The position numbers were made by a program, and so were the translations under genes. Shown here in pieces: positions 34,321 through 47,491 of a DNA stretch of 64,000 nucleotides. How positions within the stretch are numbered: the first letter of the stretch is position 1; each line of letters begins with the position of its first letter. The stretch spans positions 11,284,001 through 11,348,000 of the forward strand of contig NC_134993.1 of assembly GCF_050947335.1 (NCBI RefSeq), written 5' to 3'. Below the pieces are notes generated by a model, which was not told the origin of the DNA, did no database searches, and worked only from the letters and a program-made list of their open reading frames with translations. Source of the DNA: Megachile rotundata. Taxonomy: Eukaryota; Arthropoda; Insecta; Hymenoptera; Megachilidae.

Positions 34321-35600
34321 TTGCAAATTACAAAATGACGAATTACAAAACCACCTCTTTATATATTGCAAAATTTGAAATTGCAAAATCTCTTCTTCAT
34401 ATATTGCAAAATTACAAATTACAAAATTACAAATTCTAAAACGTTCTCTCCATAAATTACAAAATGACAAATTACAAAACCACCTCTTCATATATTGCAA
34501 AATTTGAAATTGCAAAATCTCCTCTCTATATATTGCAAAATTACAAATTACAAAATTGCAAATTCCAAAACCTTGTCTCCATAAATTACAAAATGACGAA
34601 TTACAAAACCACCTCTCCATATATTGCAAAATTTGAAATTGCACAATCTCCTCTCTATATATTGCAAAATTACAAATTACAAAATTGCAAATTCCAAAAC
34701 CTTGTCTCCATAAATTACAAAATGACGAATTACAAAACCACCTCTTCATATATTGCAAAATTAAAAGTTGCAAAATCTGCTCTTCATATAATGCAAAATT
34801 AAAAGTTGCAAAATATCCTGTTCATATATTGCAAAATTACAAATTCTAAACATTCTCTCCATAAATTACAAAATGACGAATTACGAAACCACCTCTTCAT
34901 ATATTGCAAAATTAAAATTTGCAAAATCTCCTCTCTATATATTGCAAAATTACAAATTGCAAAACCTCCTCTCCATATATTGCACAATTACAAAATACAA
35001 AATTGCAAATTCCAAAACCTTCTCTCCATAAATTACAAAATGACGAATTACAGATATACCCTTCCATATATTGCAAAATGATAAATTACAAAAACCACCT
35101 CTCCTTATATTGCAGAATTACAAATTGCAAAATCACAAATTCCAAAACCTTCCCTCCATAAATTACAAAATCACCTCTCCATATATTGCAAAATTAAAAG
35201 TTGCGAAATTTCCTCTCTATATATTGCAAAATTACAAATTACAAAATTGCAAATTCCAAAACCTTGTCTCCATAAATTACAAAATGACGAATTACAAAAC
35301 CACCTCTCCATATATTGCAAAATTATAAATTGCAAAACCTTCGCTCCATATATTGCACAATTACAAAATACAAAATTACAAATTCCAAATTACAGAACCA
35401 CCCCTTCATATATTGCATAATGAAGACCTACAAAAACCTCTTCTCCATATATTGCAAAATAACAAATTACAAAACCACCCTTCATACATTACAAAATAAA
35501 AAATTGCAAAACCTCCCCAAAAATTTCAAAACCTTTCACAAATTAAAAAATCCTCCCTCCACAAATTAAAAAATCCTCTCCCCCAAAATCATAAAAAATT
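34321..35600 (+). repeat. 130 bp higher-order array (TATATTGCAAAATTACAAA)
   Basis: Sub-units share ATATTGCAAAATTACAAATT, CTCCATAAATTACAAAATGA and ACAAAACCACCTCTCCATAT. Markers CCTTGTCTCCATAAATTAC at 34571 and 34700 give a period of about 129 bp, with shortened and hybrid units on both sides. The right end is simple AAAATCCTC repeats. Long frames on both strands are by-products. Confidence 0.94.
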
Positions 35601-37105
35601 CCTCCCGTTCAAACCCAATAAAAACCAGCTATACATCGCAGCCTGCGAGTTGTTTGAAACGTAGATGAAATAATCCCACGAAAACGTGTGTCCGCCAACA
35701 AGTTGCCTCAAGGAGAGCAGAATTGACACGTGGATAATTCGAAAAGGCTCGAGACCACGTCCAAACAAAATTCACAACGAGAATTTAACGACAGGCTGAC
35801 GAGAGCAATTCGTTGATTCGCCTAATTCCCGTTATAGCCAGCCTTGCCCTGGATCGTGTCTCGGCTCCTTCGGGCTAATTTGTATAATTGTTTTTAACAA
35901 TAGAGCGCCACGGGAACGGCGTCGAAGCCAACAGATTCGTCTACGTGAACGGGGCTAAACCGTTGGCTAACTATTTAATCGCCTCGGATGTTCAACTATC
36001 ATAATCGTGAATACGTGACGACTGTTGTCCAAGTGTTAACATTAGTATTATCTCGAAGGTAGAATTCTTTTTCTCCTTGGTTACGTTATGATAACTCAAT
36101 TTCATAACGGCACGTTTCGATAATGCTCGATGTGTACCTCAAGGTTTGACTCGAGTTTTCTTGAAGGGCTTTGGATTTTAGAAGTACTTGGATTTTATCC
36201 AAGTGTAATATACAAAATTCACAATTATGACCGGTCCATAAAATGGCCGGGTCGCCCGCCAGTTCAAAGGTTAAGAACGAGTTAATACATCTAACACACC
36301 GAACATGTGGCTCTGTACATATATGTCAAGACTTATCTGGCACACAGTCAATAATGCACCCAGTTAGTTATGTACAAACCGTGGTTGCCGCATGCTGAAA
36401 TATTTTAGTCTTATGTTTCGTAGTTTCTGTTGGCACTCTGTTATCAAGGTCAACCTTCATTCTTCACTCGAGCCGGAAACACGCAATCTTTTGCTGTTTC
36501 AGCCTGTTGTAACAGAATTAATTGTTTTCATCCTAATTATTCAGCTAAGTAACTTTAACGGATACCTCTTTACATAAAGCGCATGAAACTTACATGAAAA
36601 CAAATCTCTCGGAAATTACTATTCATTATATGGCCGCGGAAGAGTACAAAGAAGCTAATTGTACAAACGATATTAACAATTTAAACGACAAATATGAATG
36701 ATTATTTAAATGTTTCGAAAGCGTTTTAATACTCGAGAGATATTTATCTTTCCGCTTTACAAACATAAAGTTTCCGTTTTGTAATGACTTTGACATCATA
36801 AATGTGTCCAGCACGAAGGTTGCTTGTTTAATGTTATTCATGATTGAACGATTCCCAAGCCGGAAGTAATTAACTGCCTCTTAATGACGCACGCACCTTC
36901 ACGCACGTGGAGAGACCCACTACGAAATTTCCATTATCAAACTTTTCCTGCGATTCCAAATTCTTGTTAACATTATCTTGTATTTTTAATTCGTTATCAA
37001 GATTTAGGGAGTTACAAGATTAAACACGATTTTGTCAGAGATGCAAGGGTGCAAAGCTCACGTTTTTATTTAAAACGTCAATTTAAATTTTTATTTAAAA
37101 TTTCT
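35601..37105. other. Long non-repetitive spacer
   Basis: Balanced patches at 35640-36000 and 36230-36540, otherwise AT-rich. Plus frame 36392-36577 (61 codons) and minus frame 36626-36841 (71 codons) are unrecognised. No RNA gene was found. Confidence 0.45.
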
Positions 37106-38305
37106 CAGATTCCTAAAGTCCCCAATTCCTAAATCATCAAATACGAAACTGTCCATGTTCTTAAATTTTCACTTCCAAAATTCTGCAAATCCCTAAATTG
37201 CACGATTTATAAATCCCTAAATTTGAAACGCCTCAAGTCCTTAAATTTTCAATTCCAAAATTTTCCAAATTCAAAATTTCCCAAATTCTTAAATTCCCAA
37301 ATTCGAAATTCCCCAAACCCCTAAATTTCCAATTCCAAAATTTCCCAAATCCCTAAGTTCCCAAACCCACAATTCCCCAAATCCCTAAATTCCCAATTCA
37401 AAAATTCCCCAAATCCCTAAGTTTCCAATTCCAAAATTCCCCAAACCCCTAAATTTCCAATTTCAAAATTCTCCAAATCCCTAAATTCCAAATTCCACAA
37501 TTCCCCAAATCCCTAAATTCCCAATTCAAAAATTCCCCAAATCCCTAAGTTTCCAATTCCAAAATTCCCCAAACCCCTAAATTTCCAATTTCAAAATTCT
37601 CCAAATCCCTAAATTCCAAATTCCACAATTCCCCAAATCCCTAAATTCCCAATTCAAAAATTCCCCAAATCCCTAAGTTTTCAATTCCACAATTCCCCAA
37701 ATCCCTAAGTTCCCAAACCCACAATTCCCCAAATCCCAAATTCCCCAAACCCCTAAATTTCCAATTTCAAAATTCTCCAAATCCCTAAATTCCCAATTCC
37801 ACAATTCCCCAAATCCCTAAATTCCCAATTCCACAATTCCCCAAATCCCTAAGTTTCCAATTCCAAAATTCCCCAAACCCCTAAATTTCCAATTTCAAAA
37901 TTCTCCAAATCCCTAAATCCCCAATTCCATAATTCCCCAACTCCAAAACCCCCAATTCCATAATTCCCCAAATCCCTAAATCCCCAATTCCATAATTCCC
38001 CAATTCGGTAATTTCCCAATTCCATAATTCCCCAATTCCAAAATTCCCCAAATCCCTAAATACCCAATTCCATAATTCCCCAATTCCATAATTCCCCAAT
38101 TCTATAATTTCCCAATTCCATAACTCCCCAAATCCCTAAATCCCCAATTCCATAATTCCTAATTCCACAATTCCCCAAATCCCTAAATTCCCAATTCAAA
38201 AATTCCCCAAATCCCTAAGTTGCCAATTCCACAATTCCCCAAATCCCTAAATTCCCTAACTCCTAAATCCCCAAATCCCCAAATCCCCAAGCTTCCAAAC
38301 TATCA
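37106..38305. repeat. 128 bp higher-order array (CCCCAAATCCCTAAATTCCC)
   Basis: Sub-units of about 25 bp (CCCCAAATCCCTAAATT plus CCAATTCC). The marker CCCAATTCAAAAATTCCCC recurs near 37396, 37523 and 37651, giving about 128 bp for the best-preserved part. The section after 37900 is homogenised to CCCCAATTCCATAATT. Confidence 0.95.
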
Positions 38306-39555
38306 AGCCCACTTTTAAGCTATTAAACTCAAGCTAAAGCTGCGTACTAAAACACTATTTAGCCTAACCTAAACCTACTTCAAGACATATGAACGTAAGT
38401 AAAATGTTTGAAGAACGCTTTGCTCGAGGTTCATCGGAAGATGCGAAGTAAACGAGAGATGAAACTCGAGGAAGGTTCAGGTATCGGAAAGGACGGCCAA
38501 GTTGCGCAATAATGACCACCTAGGCGGTGATATAATAATGGTATTGCAAACAATATTAGTCAATAGGACGTTTCCTGGTTAGATAATGGCTACGAGGTTA
38601 CGTGAAAAGAAGCAACGTGCTGTGGAAGGTGTTGTTAAAGCTGATTCGTGACTAATCGGCCTATGATTCGTGGATCGAGACAGTTCTTCTCATCTTGTAG
38701 ATACGTTGGTAAATGTGTATGGTATGGAATCGATGAGCTGCTACAGAGTTTGTGTATTTTTATAAACTTTAAGGTTTAAGGGGTTAGAATGGGATACTTT
38801 TATTTCTCTCAATTTTTTATCTGTGTTGAGTCGGCCATTTTATGTGTAACGTTTATAAAGAAATTGTATTTGTTAAATCAAAATTGATTGCAGGAAGGAG
38901 TTATTTTGTGCTGAATGCTTTTTATTCTATGGAGATCCTGAACTTCTCGTAACATGAATTAATGTAATTGAAATTGATTGCAGGAGGCGCAATTTTATAC
39001 TGAAGGAATATAACTAACTTCACGTAACATAAATTAATCTAGTTTAAATTGATCCTTGTTACAGTTTTATATTCCTAAATTGTTAAATTGCTTAATTGCT
39101 GTATTTAGAGAGTTAAGAATTTAGAAATGTAAGTGTAGAAATTAAAAAATTTAAATCAAGAATTTAAGGATCTGGAAATTTAAAGGTTATAGACTTGCAA
39201 ATTTAAAAATTCAGTTTTCAAAATTTATAAATTATACTTGAAAATATAACAATAGCTTGTGGTGTCTTGAGAAGCTCCTTAGTATGTCAAAAACTTTATT
39301 TAACTGTAATTAAATCAAAATCTATAAAAAGAATGTTAAAGAGGAGACATCATTACACCACTCAACTTTCATAACCTTTCTCTGTCTCAATACAACATAC
39401 AAGCCGTTCCAATTCTGTGACTCACTCTGTATAATCAAAACAAACACTTGCCAAACGTCATTGCGATCACAATATGGCAGCTCGAGTTAACTCTGCTAAG
39501 TCTATAAACTTGCACAAAGTTTCGACACCCATTGCAACCTTTCAGAGAAAGAAAG
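38306..39555. other. Non-repetitive spacer
   Basis: Balanced patch at 38390-38740, then AT-rich. GATTGCAGGAGG-type phrases repeat loosely at 38880-39060. No gene was recognised. Confidence 0.45.
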
Positions 39556-41223
39556 CACCTAAAATAGTAGTCTAAATACTATGAAACAATCTAACCTAGT
39601 TTCATGGCCAAATAATTAGGTCACCTCATCAAAATGGCGGCCATAACCTATTCAAAAATCAAATAAACCTAAAATACCACAAGTAGCCTAAATACTAGAT
39701 TAATATTATACATTAATATGACACATTAATATTATACATTAATATTATACATTAATATTATACATTAATATTATACATTAATATTATACATTAATATTAT
39801 ACATTAGTATTATACATTAATATTATACATTAATATTATACATTAATATTATACATTAATATTATACAATAATATTATACATTAATATACAATAATATTG
39901 TACTGTTTAAATATTACTTATCAATTTTAGAGTAATAATTTGAAGTGTAAAAGTAGCCTAAATACTACGTAATTCGTGAATCTACCTAACCTAGTCTCTA
40001 CCCATGACCGCTCATCAAAATGGCGGCCATGACCTACTCAAAAATTAAATCAAAGAAAGAAATCAAATCATTTAAAATACACAAGCAGTCTAAATACTAG
40101 ACAATCCATAAAACTAACGAATCTATCTAGCTTCTACCCATCTACAAGTAGTCTAAATAGATATTCCATGAAATTAGCAAATCTAACCTAGCTTCATACC
40201 TCATCAAAATGGCGGTCATAACCCATTCAAAAATCAAATAAACCTAAATACACAAGTAGTCTAAATACTAGATAATCCATGGAACCAACGAATCTACCTA
40301 ACCTAGTTTCTACTCATAACCGCTCATCAAAATGGCGGCCTTGACCTACTCAAAAAACAAATCAAACAAAGAAATCAAATCATCTAAAATACACCATAAG
40401 TAGTCTAAACAGTAGATAATCCTTGAAATTAACGAAATGAAAAGTAGACAAATACATAATCCTTGATATTACAGTAAGAATACAATAATAACACAGTAAT
40501 AATATAGTAATGATATAGTAATAATACAGTAATAACATAGGAATATACAGTAATATTATAGTAATATACAGCTGATCGTCTAAAATACAGAAGTAGTCTA
40601 AATACACAACCTATGAAACTGAAACTACCTAACCTAGCTTCTACTCATGGCTCATCAAAATGGAGGCCATAACCCATTCAAAAATCAAATAAACCTAAAT
40701 ACACAAGTAGTCTAAATACTAGATAATCCATGGAACTAACGAATCTACCTAACCTAGCTTCTACTCATCCACAAGTAGTCTAAATACTACACAACCCATG
40801 AAACTGAATCTAACCTAGTTTCATGGCTCACCAAAATGGCGGCCATAACCTCTTCGAAAATCAGATGAAAGAAACGAAATATCCAAATTCAACGAAACGA
40901 GAAAACTATTGTCACCTGTTCGTATTCGGCCGAACAGTGGCATAGATTTGCAGGTAAAAAAGAAATCGGCTGGATATAACGCGACGGGGAGACTCGGGAC
41001 CGAAGCTAACTAAATTGGAAGCTAACATAAAATCTGTTTGCAGCTCGCATCGAGCGCGGACCCCGCTAAACGTGAGTAATAAATAATTACTAATGATTGA
41101 AATAACAGAGAAAAATCTTTCGTTAAAATTATTTCGTACTTGAATTTCGCTTCCCATACGTTTCGAACTTACTCCTCGACAATTTCCTAGCTTTCATTGA
41201 AGTATCGGTGGACGAATTTTTGA
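39556..41223 (+). mobile_element. Dispersed repeat element, copy B
   Basis: Same orientation as copy A. From left: a module with ATGGCGGCCATAACC (near 39634), a TTAATATTATACA minisatellite, then five further modules with CAAAATGG(C/A)GG words (near 40018, 40207, 40328, 40658, 40834) and the shared core. The internal spacing between two conserved landmarks (40380 and 40912) is 532 bp, exactly as in copies A and C. Its right end breaks away from A and C at CGAATTTTTGAA. It is closer to C than to A in the 40380-40607 stretch. Confidence 0.75.
39702..39902. repeat. 13-14 bp AT minisatellite TTAATATTATACA
   Basis: About 14 units inside copy B. The matching array in copy C lies at 51538-51735 in reverse complement; in copy A the position is not expanded. 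Confidence 0.94.
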
Positions 41224-42705
41224 AAGAAGTTCGAAATTGAGAAGTTGAATAAATAAAACACGTGGTAGAAGGTTGAGCGGGTGTAGATAGCACGCGATGC
41301 GTCTAAACCGGGAACACGTGAGAAGCAGCTTGAATCGAGTTCCTTCCCGGTTGCAGTTGCACGGCCGGCTGGTGGTCGCATCGATCCGACGCCAAGGTTG
41401 TCTTATTCGGGCAAGGCCAAGGTCGTTGGCTGGCATTGCCAGCAAACGAAGGTGAGATCGCAATTTCCCGCACGGGGGTTGTTGCAGCCCGGGGTCACGG
41501 CGAGCCCGCCAGATCGAACACGGCTCTTGGCATTCGTTCACTCGTGTTAAACTATGCGGGGGCGGACTGCCGCGATTCGGTAAATATTTTCGCGTCTTCT
41601 CTTATTATATCCCGTTCGCGCTCGAATAAGATCGCTTTAAAGGGAATAGTCGCGTTCGAACTTGGATACTGCGAAATTTACCTTTCTGCGCTGATCAGAT
41701 GACTCTTTTATTAAATTTGTGAGAAAAGTCAGAACTTGCGGAAAGTGAACTTGCAAAATTATAAGAAAGAGAAGTTTGAGAAATTTGAAAAGTCAATTAA
41801 GAAATTTGGAACTGATTTGAAGCTTGATCTGTGAATGTTGAAATTTTAATAATTTGAGATGAGAGTTTGCAAAAATTTAAAGATTTGTAAAATTGAAAAT
41901 TGCAAAAAATACTTCTCGACTTTAGTGTAAAGCATCTAAAAATTCTGCAACATCTGTAAGTTGACATTCAAACAGGTTGCCACGTGCAACCTCCATTCGC
42001 ATCACAATTCTCCTATTTTGCGACTCTCAAAAATTCTAACATCACAATATGGCTTAGAATTTGATCTGCCACGATCATTAGCATTTAACGCGATTGTATT
42101 TCGATGTTTGCGGAATTTTCCAGAAATGAGAATGCACTTCATGGTCATAAAAAAACTGCTGTCGCATCGTGCATCTCGCATAACGTTATGCAATCCAGCT
42201 AACGAGAGACGTGATTTTCTGGCTGCAGAGAACTGCAGAATGAACTTTCGATGGTCAGCTTGAAAGATTTCGTGCTGAGATCTGCGTCTTTTGCTTGTTG
42301 CTTTTTAATGACACAACCACGTGGCGGAGTCAAGGATACTCGTAATTAATTATTTTTAACGCGTTTAAAATGCGACAATTAATCTTTAATATGCTCACGT
42401 GTGGTTGTAAACTTTTTTATTGTTGCAAATTTATTTTTTATATTTTACATAGGCTTTCAGTTCATACAAATAGAATTTTAGGATTTTCATTTTTATATTT
42501 TTAGTGGGAACATTTTATTTTTATTTTTTGAGTAGAAATACAATAAGGAGGCATACAATAATTGATACAATAATAATTACTTTTGTAACTTAAATATGAA
42601 ATATGCAAAAATATTTAATTTTCTCCAAGTGAAATACTTGAGATATAAATTTTAAACTTTCATATCTACAATTTTAGACCATTTCATTTTTATAATCTTT
42701 TTGTT
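41224..42705. other. Spacer with GC-rich island at 41.25-41.70 kb
   Basis: The island has a minus frame of 115 codons (41194-41541) and a plus frame of 88 codons over nearly the same bases. Neither is recognised. A second balanced patch lies at 41960-42290; the rest is AT-rich. Confidence 0.45.
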
Positions 42706-42910
42706 GAGGTATGCAGCAATATATAATTTTTCCGTGTGATATACTTGTCGAGATATGCAACAATTTCGGACTTGTACGTTTACATAACCTAAATACGTCG
42801 AAATATGCAACAATTTTGGCTGTGATATTTTCATAACCTAAATACGTCGAGATATGCAACAATTTTGCATATTTCTGCTCGTAATCTAAATATGTCAAGA
42901 TACACAACAG
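42706..42910. repeat. 49-50 bp tandem repeat (CGAGATATGCAACAATTTTG)
   Basis: Five diverged units with landmarks near 42707, 42751, 42801, 42850 and 42896. The two central ones share TACATAACCTAAATACGTCG or TCATAACCTAAATACGTCG. Confidence 0.85.
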
Positions 42911-42948
42911 CTGTCGGATCTTTCCTTATTATCGATTCAAACTGCACG

Positions 42949-42962
42949 TACAGGGTGTTCAA
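42949..42962 (+). repeat. Left half of a TACAGGGTGTTCAA inverted pair
   Basis: A 14 bp word whose exact reverse complement is at 44564-44577. Both ends are bounded by TA. This form resembles transposon ends common in insects, but no transposase lies between and the interval holds tandem arrays, so membership of one element is uncertain. Confidence 0.5.
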
Positions 42963-43029
42963 AAAATATAAAATAGAGATCTGACAGAAATAATATAGAA
43001 ATATTATAGATTACAAATGGATTTGGTGG

Positions 43030-43925
43030 TGTGATTCTCCTTAGATCCTCAAATCCCTAGATTTTCAAACTTCCTAAATTCCTAAATTCTTAGATTTCCA
43101 AATTCCCTAGATCCCCAACTCTCTAGATTTACACATTCCCAAGATTCACAAATTTCCTAGATCCCCAAATCCCTAGATTCCCAATTCTTTAGATTCCCAC
43201 ATTTCCTAGATTCTCAAATTATCAAATTTCCTAGATCCCCAATCCCTAGATTTCCAAATTCTCTAGATTCCCAAATTTCCTAGTTCTCAAATACCCTAGA
43301 TTCCCAAATTCTCAAATTCCCAAATTTTCTAGATCCCCCATCCCTAGATTTCCAAATTCCCTAGATTCCCAAATTTCCTAGATTCCCAAATTCTCAAATT
43401 CCCCAATTTCCAAAATTCCCAAATTCTCAAATTCCCAAATTTCCTAAATCCCAAATACCCTAGATTCCCAAATTCTCAAATTCCCAAATTTTCTAGATCC
43501 CCCATCCCTAGATTTCCAAATTCCCTAGATTCCCAAATTTCCTAGATTCCCAAATTCTCAAATTCCCAAATTTTCTAGATCCCCAAATCCCTAGATTCCC
43601 AATTCCCCAAATCCCCAAATCCCCAAATCCCCAAATCCCTAAATCCCTAGATTCCCAAATTCCCAGGATCTCCTAATCCCTATTTTGCCAAATTCCCTAG
43701 ATCCCCAAATCCCTAGATTCCCAATTCCTCAAATCGCCAAATCCCTAGTTTCCCAAATACCCAAATTCCCAAATACCCAAATATCCAAATTATCAAATTC
43801 CCAAATACTCAACTACCCAAATTCCCTAGATTCCAAAATCCCCAGATCCCCAATTCCCTAGATTCCCAAATTCTCAAATTCCCAAATTCCCCAGACCCCC
43901 AAGTTCCCAACTTCTCAAATTACCA
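43030..43925. repeat. Minisatellite CTAGATTCCCAAATTCTCAA
   Basis: Sub-units CCCTAGATTCCCAAATT, TCTCAAATTCCCAAATT and TTCTAGATCCCC. A block of about 180 bp containing TTTTCTAGATCCCCCATCCC is repeated near 43325 and 43491. There is no coding value. Confidence 0.93.
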
Positions 43926-44230
43926 AATACAGCTTTCGATACTTACAGAAGGTGGTCCACGTGCCTCCATTTTCTTACACGGCCGCCATCTTCTCGCAGA
44001 GCGAACTCTCGAAAATTCCGCGTCTCCGAATTATTCGAAAAGCACGGTGGATTCGGTCGCGCGATTCTTCCAACCGATTTCTCGCCGAAGAATACACTTT
44101 GCTCTCCGAATATCCCCATTCGAAGAAGTCGTGCGACGAGGTACGCGCGGAAACCGAACGAAGACATTCGGAACGCGGTTTATAAACACCGAGGTGAAGA
44201 TCGCGTGCGATCATAGAAGCCGGCAAGTCG
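43926..44230. other. GC-rich island
   Basis: Balanced to GC-rich, with ACGGCCGCCATCTTCTCG near 43980, another ATGGCGGC-type word read on the minus strand. Overlapping frames are open on both strands (74-94 codons). None is recognised. Confidence 0.5.
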
Positions 44231-44577
44231 ATCACGATGTTAACATACAAAAATGTTTGTATCTCCGAAAAGGTTCACCTTTCGACCCACGTTTACGGAC
44301 GCATTTTACTCGGGCCCTGTGCACCATATAAATATCGAACGGTTCGAACACCCCGTGACATTAACATACAAAATTGTTTACATCTCCGAAACGGTTCTAT
44401 TACCAAGGCATTCGGTACAGTCTACGTCATATAAATATACTACCTTGTTTTGTACCTGTTAACATTAACATACAAAATTGTTTATGTCTCTGTTTACCAA
44501 GTGTACGACCTTCCTACGCATTAGAACGGTGCTATAATTCACATAAATATTGAATGGTTTTTATTGAACACCCTGTA
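44231..44577 (+). repeat. Three diverged 103-121 bp tandem units ending in the inverted TACAGGGTGTTCAA
   Basis: TTAACATACAAAATTGTTTA with ATCTCCGAAA recurs near 44239, 44360 and 44463. Units also share CATATAAATAT and a GAACACCCCGTG or GAACACCCTGTA ending. The last ending is the right-hand copy of the inverted pair starting at 42949. Confidence 0.8.
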
Positions 44578-45114
44578 TGCGTTCGTCCCAGGCCGGCCGT
44601 GACCACGTGGCCTTGTCCTTGTACGACGTCGACGTCGGCACTCGGTGCCACCGACACCCGTCGTCGTCGTCGTCGTCGTGGAACCTTCCTACCATCGGAG
44701 AGGAGAGAGGAGATGCAAAGCTCGCTCGTGCGCGTGTAGCTAATCCGTAAGGCGAGTTTACACCGAGCTGAAACGAAGGCGCCGTTTAACGCGGGAAATT
44801 ACGGGTTACAGGTGATTCCTCTGTTGCAAACTGCGCGTCATCGGTAACTGTAAATCTTTCCGACTATTGATTCCCGCACCCTTGAACGGCTCGTTTGCAA
44901 GGTTGATGCGTAAGGTCGACCGGTTTCGAGGATTATTGCTTTTTTGTTTTCTGCTCTTTTATCTCTTACTGGAATTTCGGATAGGAAGCTTTCGAACTTT
45001 ATTTTCGGATTTAATGTTCTTTTGAATTATTGGATTGTGAAGGTTTTGGAAGAATTTTTGGAAGTTTTAAATTTATGTGTACTCGAATTTTTTTTTAATT
45101 TATTGAGGGTCAAA
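44578..45114. other. Spacer with GC-rich island and CGT microsatellite
   Basis: GC-rich to about 44940, with seven CGT triplets at 44659-44679. A 61-codon plus frame crosses the microsatellite. No gene was recognised. Confidence 0.5.
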
Positions 45115-45562
45115 CCTTGATATTCAATTTCTGAACCTTGAAATTTGTGGAGCTTGAAATTTTTTGAGCTATGAATTTTTGCACCTCTAAATTTCCTAAT
45201 CTTGAAATTTCCTAACCTCTATATTATCTAACCTTGAAATTTCCTAACCTCTAAATGATCTAACCTTGAAATTTCCTAATCTCTAAATTATCTAACCTCT
45301 AAATTATCTAACCTTGAAATCTCTTAATCTCTAAATTATCTAACCTTGAAATTTCCTAACCTCTAAATTATCTAAACTTAAAATTTCCTAATCTCTAAAT
45401 TATCTAACCTTGAAATTTCCTAACCTCTAAATTATCTAACCTTAAAATTTCCTAACCTCTAAATTATCTAACCTTGAAATTTCCTAACCTCTAAATTATC
45501 TAAACTTAAAATTTCCTAACCTCTAAATTATCTAACCTCTAAATTTCCTAACCTCTAAATTA
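45115..45562. repeat. 32 bp minisatellite AAATTATCTAACCTTGAAAT
   Basis: About 13 units combining AAATTATCTAACCTTG and AAATTTCCTAACCTCT, with a TAAACTTA variant at regular positions. The left end, from 45120, is degenerate. Confidence 0.94.
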
Positions 45563-46030
45563 AATACGAAATGTACACATTTGTAGTTTTACTACGCAGA
45601 TAAAATATCGTCATAACAATTTTGACCAACTGCCTATTAACGATAATGCGATATCTCGAAGGTGGAATTACACGCTGGGGAATTAGCGCGTTAATTACAA
45701 CGATGCAAGTAATTAGCATGCAACAATGTTAAGTTTTCAACGTGCGGAATAAATGTAGCGGCACGAAGATTGTTACATACTTAATTCATGAAACCTTGTT
45801 TTTGTTCTCTCTGTCTGATCGGCGCGCATTTCACTTGCGTTTAAATTTCACGGTTATCGCGATACAAATATCTGTCACGTGTACCGCATGCAACGTGTGC
45901 TTTACGTATTCGTATTCGTACATTTTAAACTTTGATGTTGCTGTTTTCATTTTTTTTTCATTTTTTCAAATGCGATAAATTTTTGCTGTGGAATTTTGAA
46001 GTCGTGGTGAAATTAATGGAAATTATTTAT
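45563..46030. other. Non-repetitive spacer
   Basis: Unique, moderately AT-rich; no gene was recognised. Confidence 0.45.
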
Positions 46031-46590
46031 TATATTGCATATTACATATATTACATATTACACATGTTACATATTACACATGTTACATATTACACATGTT
46101 ACATATTACACATGTTACATATTACACATGTTACATATTACACATATTACATATTACACATATTACATATATTACATATATCATCTATATTACACTGTAT
46201 ATTACATATGTTAGATATGTCACACATGTCGCATATATTACATATATCATCTATATTACATTGTATATTACATATGTTACATATATCATACATGTCACAT
46301 ATATTACATATATCATCTATATTACGTTGTATATTACATATGTTACATATACCACATATGCCACATATAACATATATGTATATCACATATATCACATTTA
46401 TCACATATGTCACATATACGACATTTATCACATATGTCACATATATCACATATATCACACATGTTACATATATCACATATGCCACATATAACACATATGT
46501 ATATCACATTTATTACATATGTCACATATGTCACATATACCACATATACCACATTTATCACATATGTCACATATACCACATATATTACTT
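46031..46590. repeat. Short-unit array ACATATTACACATGTT / ACATATGTCACATAT
   Basis: Begins as a 16 bp repeat TTACATATTACACATG, then diversifies into CACATATGTCACATATATCA forms. A block of 90-100 bp with TATCATCTATATTACA is repeated three times at 46178, 46245 and 46313. It has alternating-purine tracts and CATATG palindromes. The 220-codon plus frame and antisense frames are periodicity by-products. Confidence 0.93.
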
Positions 46591-47290
46591 CTAATCTACT
46601 ACATAAATTTACAAAAAATTAAAATAGATCTGTTCCATAAAATTATGCCTCCAGTGTCATCTACGTCTCAAACTTTCATGCCAATAATAAACGCAATGGG
46701 TGGACACTTTTCATCAGCAAAATAGTAGAGCACACTATTACACGAACATACGTAATTCTAACGTACGATGCTATAATAAAACGTTCTAAAATATCTTGAG
46801 CGCGGGTAATCAATATTATACTACTACGCTATACGGCTGCGATACAATTATACGCGCAATTTAATTACGTGTCAACTGATTTTTCGTTGACAGTGTACTG
46901 TATGAAATATATGTGATAAGGAATAATTATAACAAGTTACGTGCCATAGTAATTTAGATTAGATTATAGATGTTAAGTTACGTACAGTAGAATAAATACA
47001 ATGACCTCAACAAACCTAACAACCTAAAGAAATTTCTTTCCAAAGCTTTAATTACAATAACAAAAATCCTTACACAAGTATTAAATACCCACAATAGTAA
47101 TGTTAGCACCTATTAACTATTACGGGCTCCTCGTTGCGTATACGCCTCCTGTTTCAAGGACCCGAAGAACATCGAAGATCGTACGACATCAACCTTGAAG
47201 AAGACGCACGTGTTCCGGCGCGACGAGCGAGCCAGCCTTGAAATTTGTACGGATCGACAAGTTTCGGCGGTTACTCGAGCCTCCGTTTAT

Positions 47291-47344
47291 CAGACAGATA
47301 ATCTCCGCTTACAGGAGCAGACAGATAATCTCCGCTTACAGGAG
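47291..47344 (+). repeat. Exact 27 bp tandem duplication
   Basis: Two identical head-to-tail copies of a 27 bp word beginning CAGACAGATAATCTCCGC in otherwise unique DNA. It is a multiple of three, and both plus frames crossing it (65 and 92 codons) stay open. Confidence 0.95.
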
Positions 47345-47491
47345 CGAGAAAGTGAGCACCTCGATAACGATGCATTCTCCGTTTTACGGTGAAACCGGCC
47401 ATGATCCCGCGACCTTCGATCCGATCTGTCGTCGCCTCAAATTATGCCTTTCAACGTGCTTCCATCTTATCGATTTCGATGATTTATCAAG

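Noticed and set aside
41194..41541. 115-codon minus frame in the 41 kb island as a gene
   Set aside because: Begins in a GC-rich island and ends inside element copy B, with no domain and an overlapping plus frame of 88 codons.
46031..46590. AT-rich origin of replication or matrix attachment region
   Set aside because: Composition would allow it, but no sequence-defined origin exists for insects and nothing beyond simple CATATG-type repeats supports the call.
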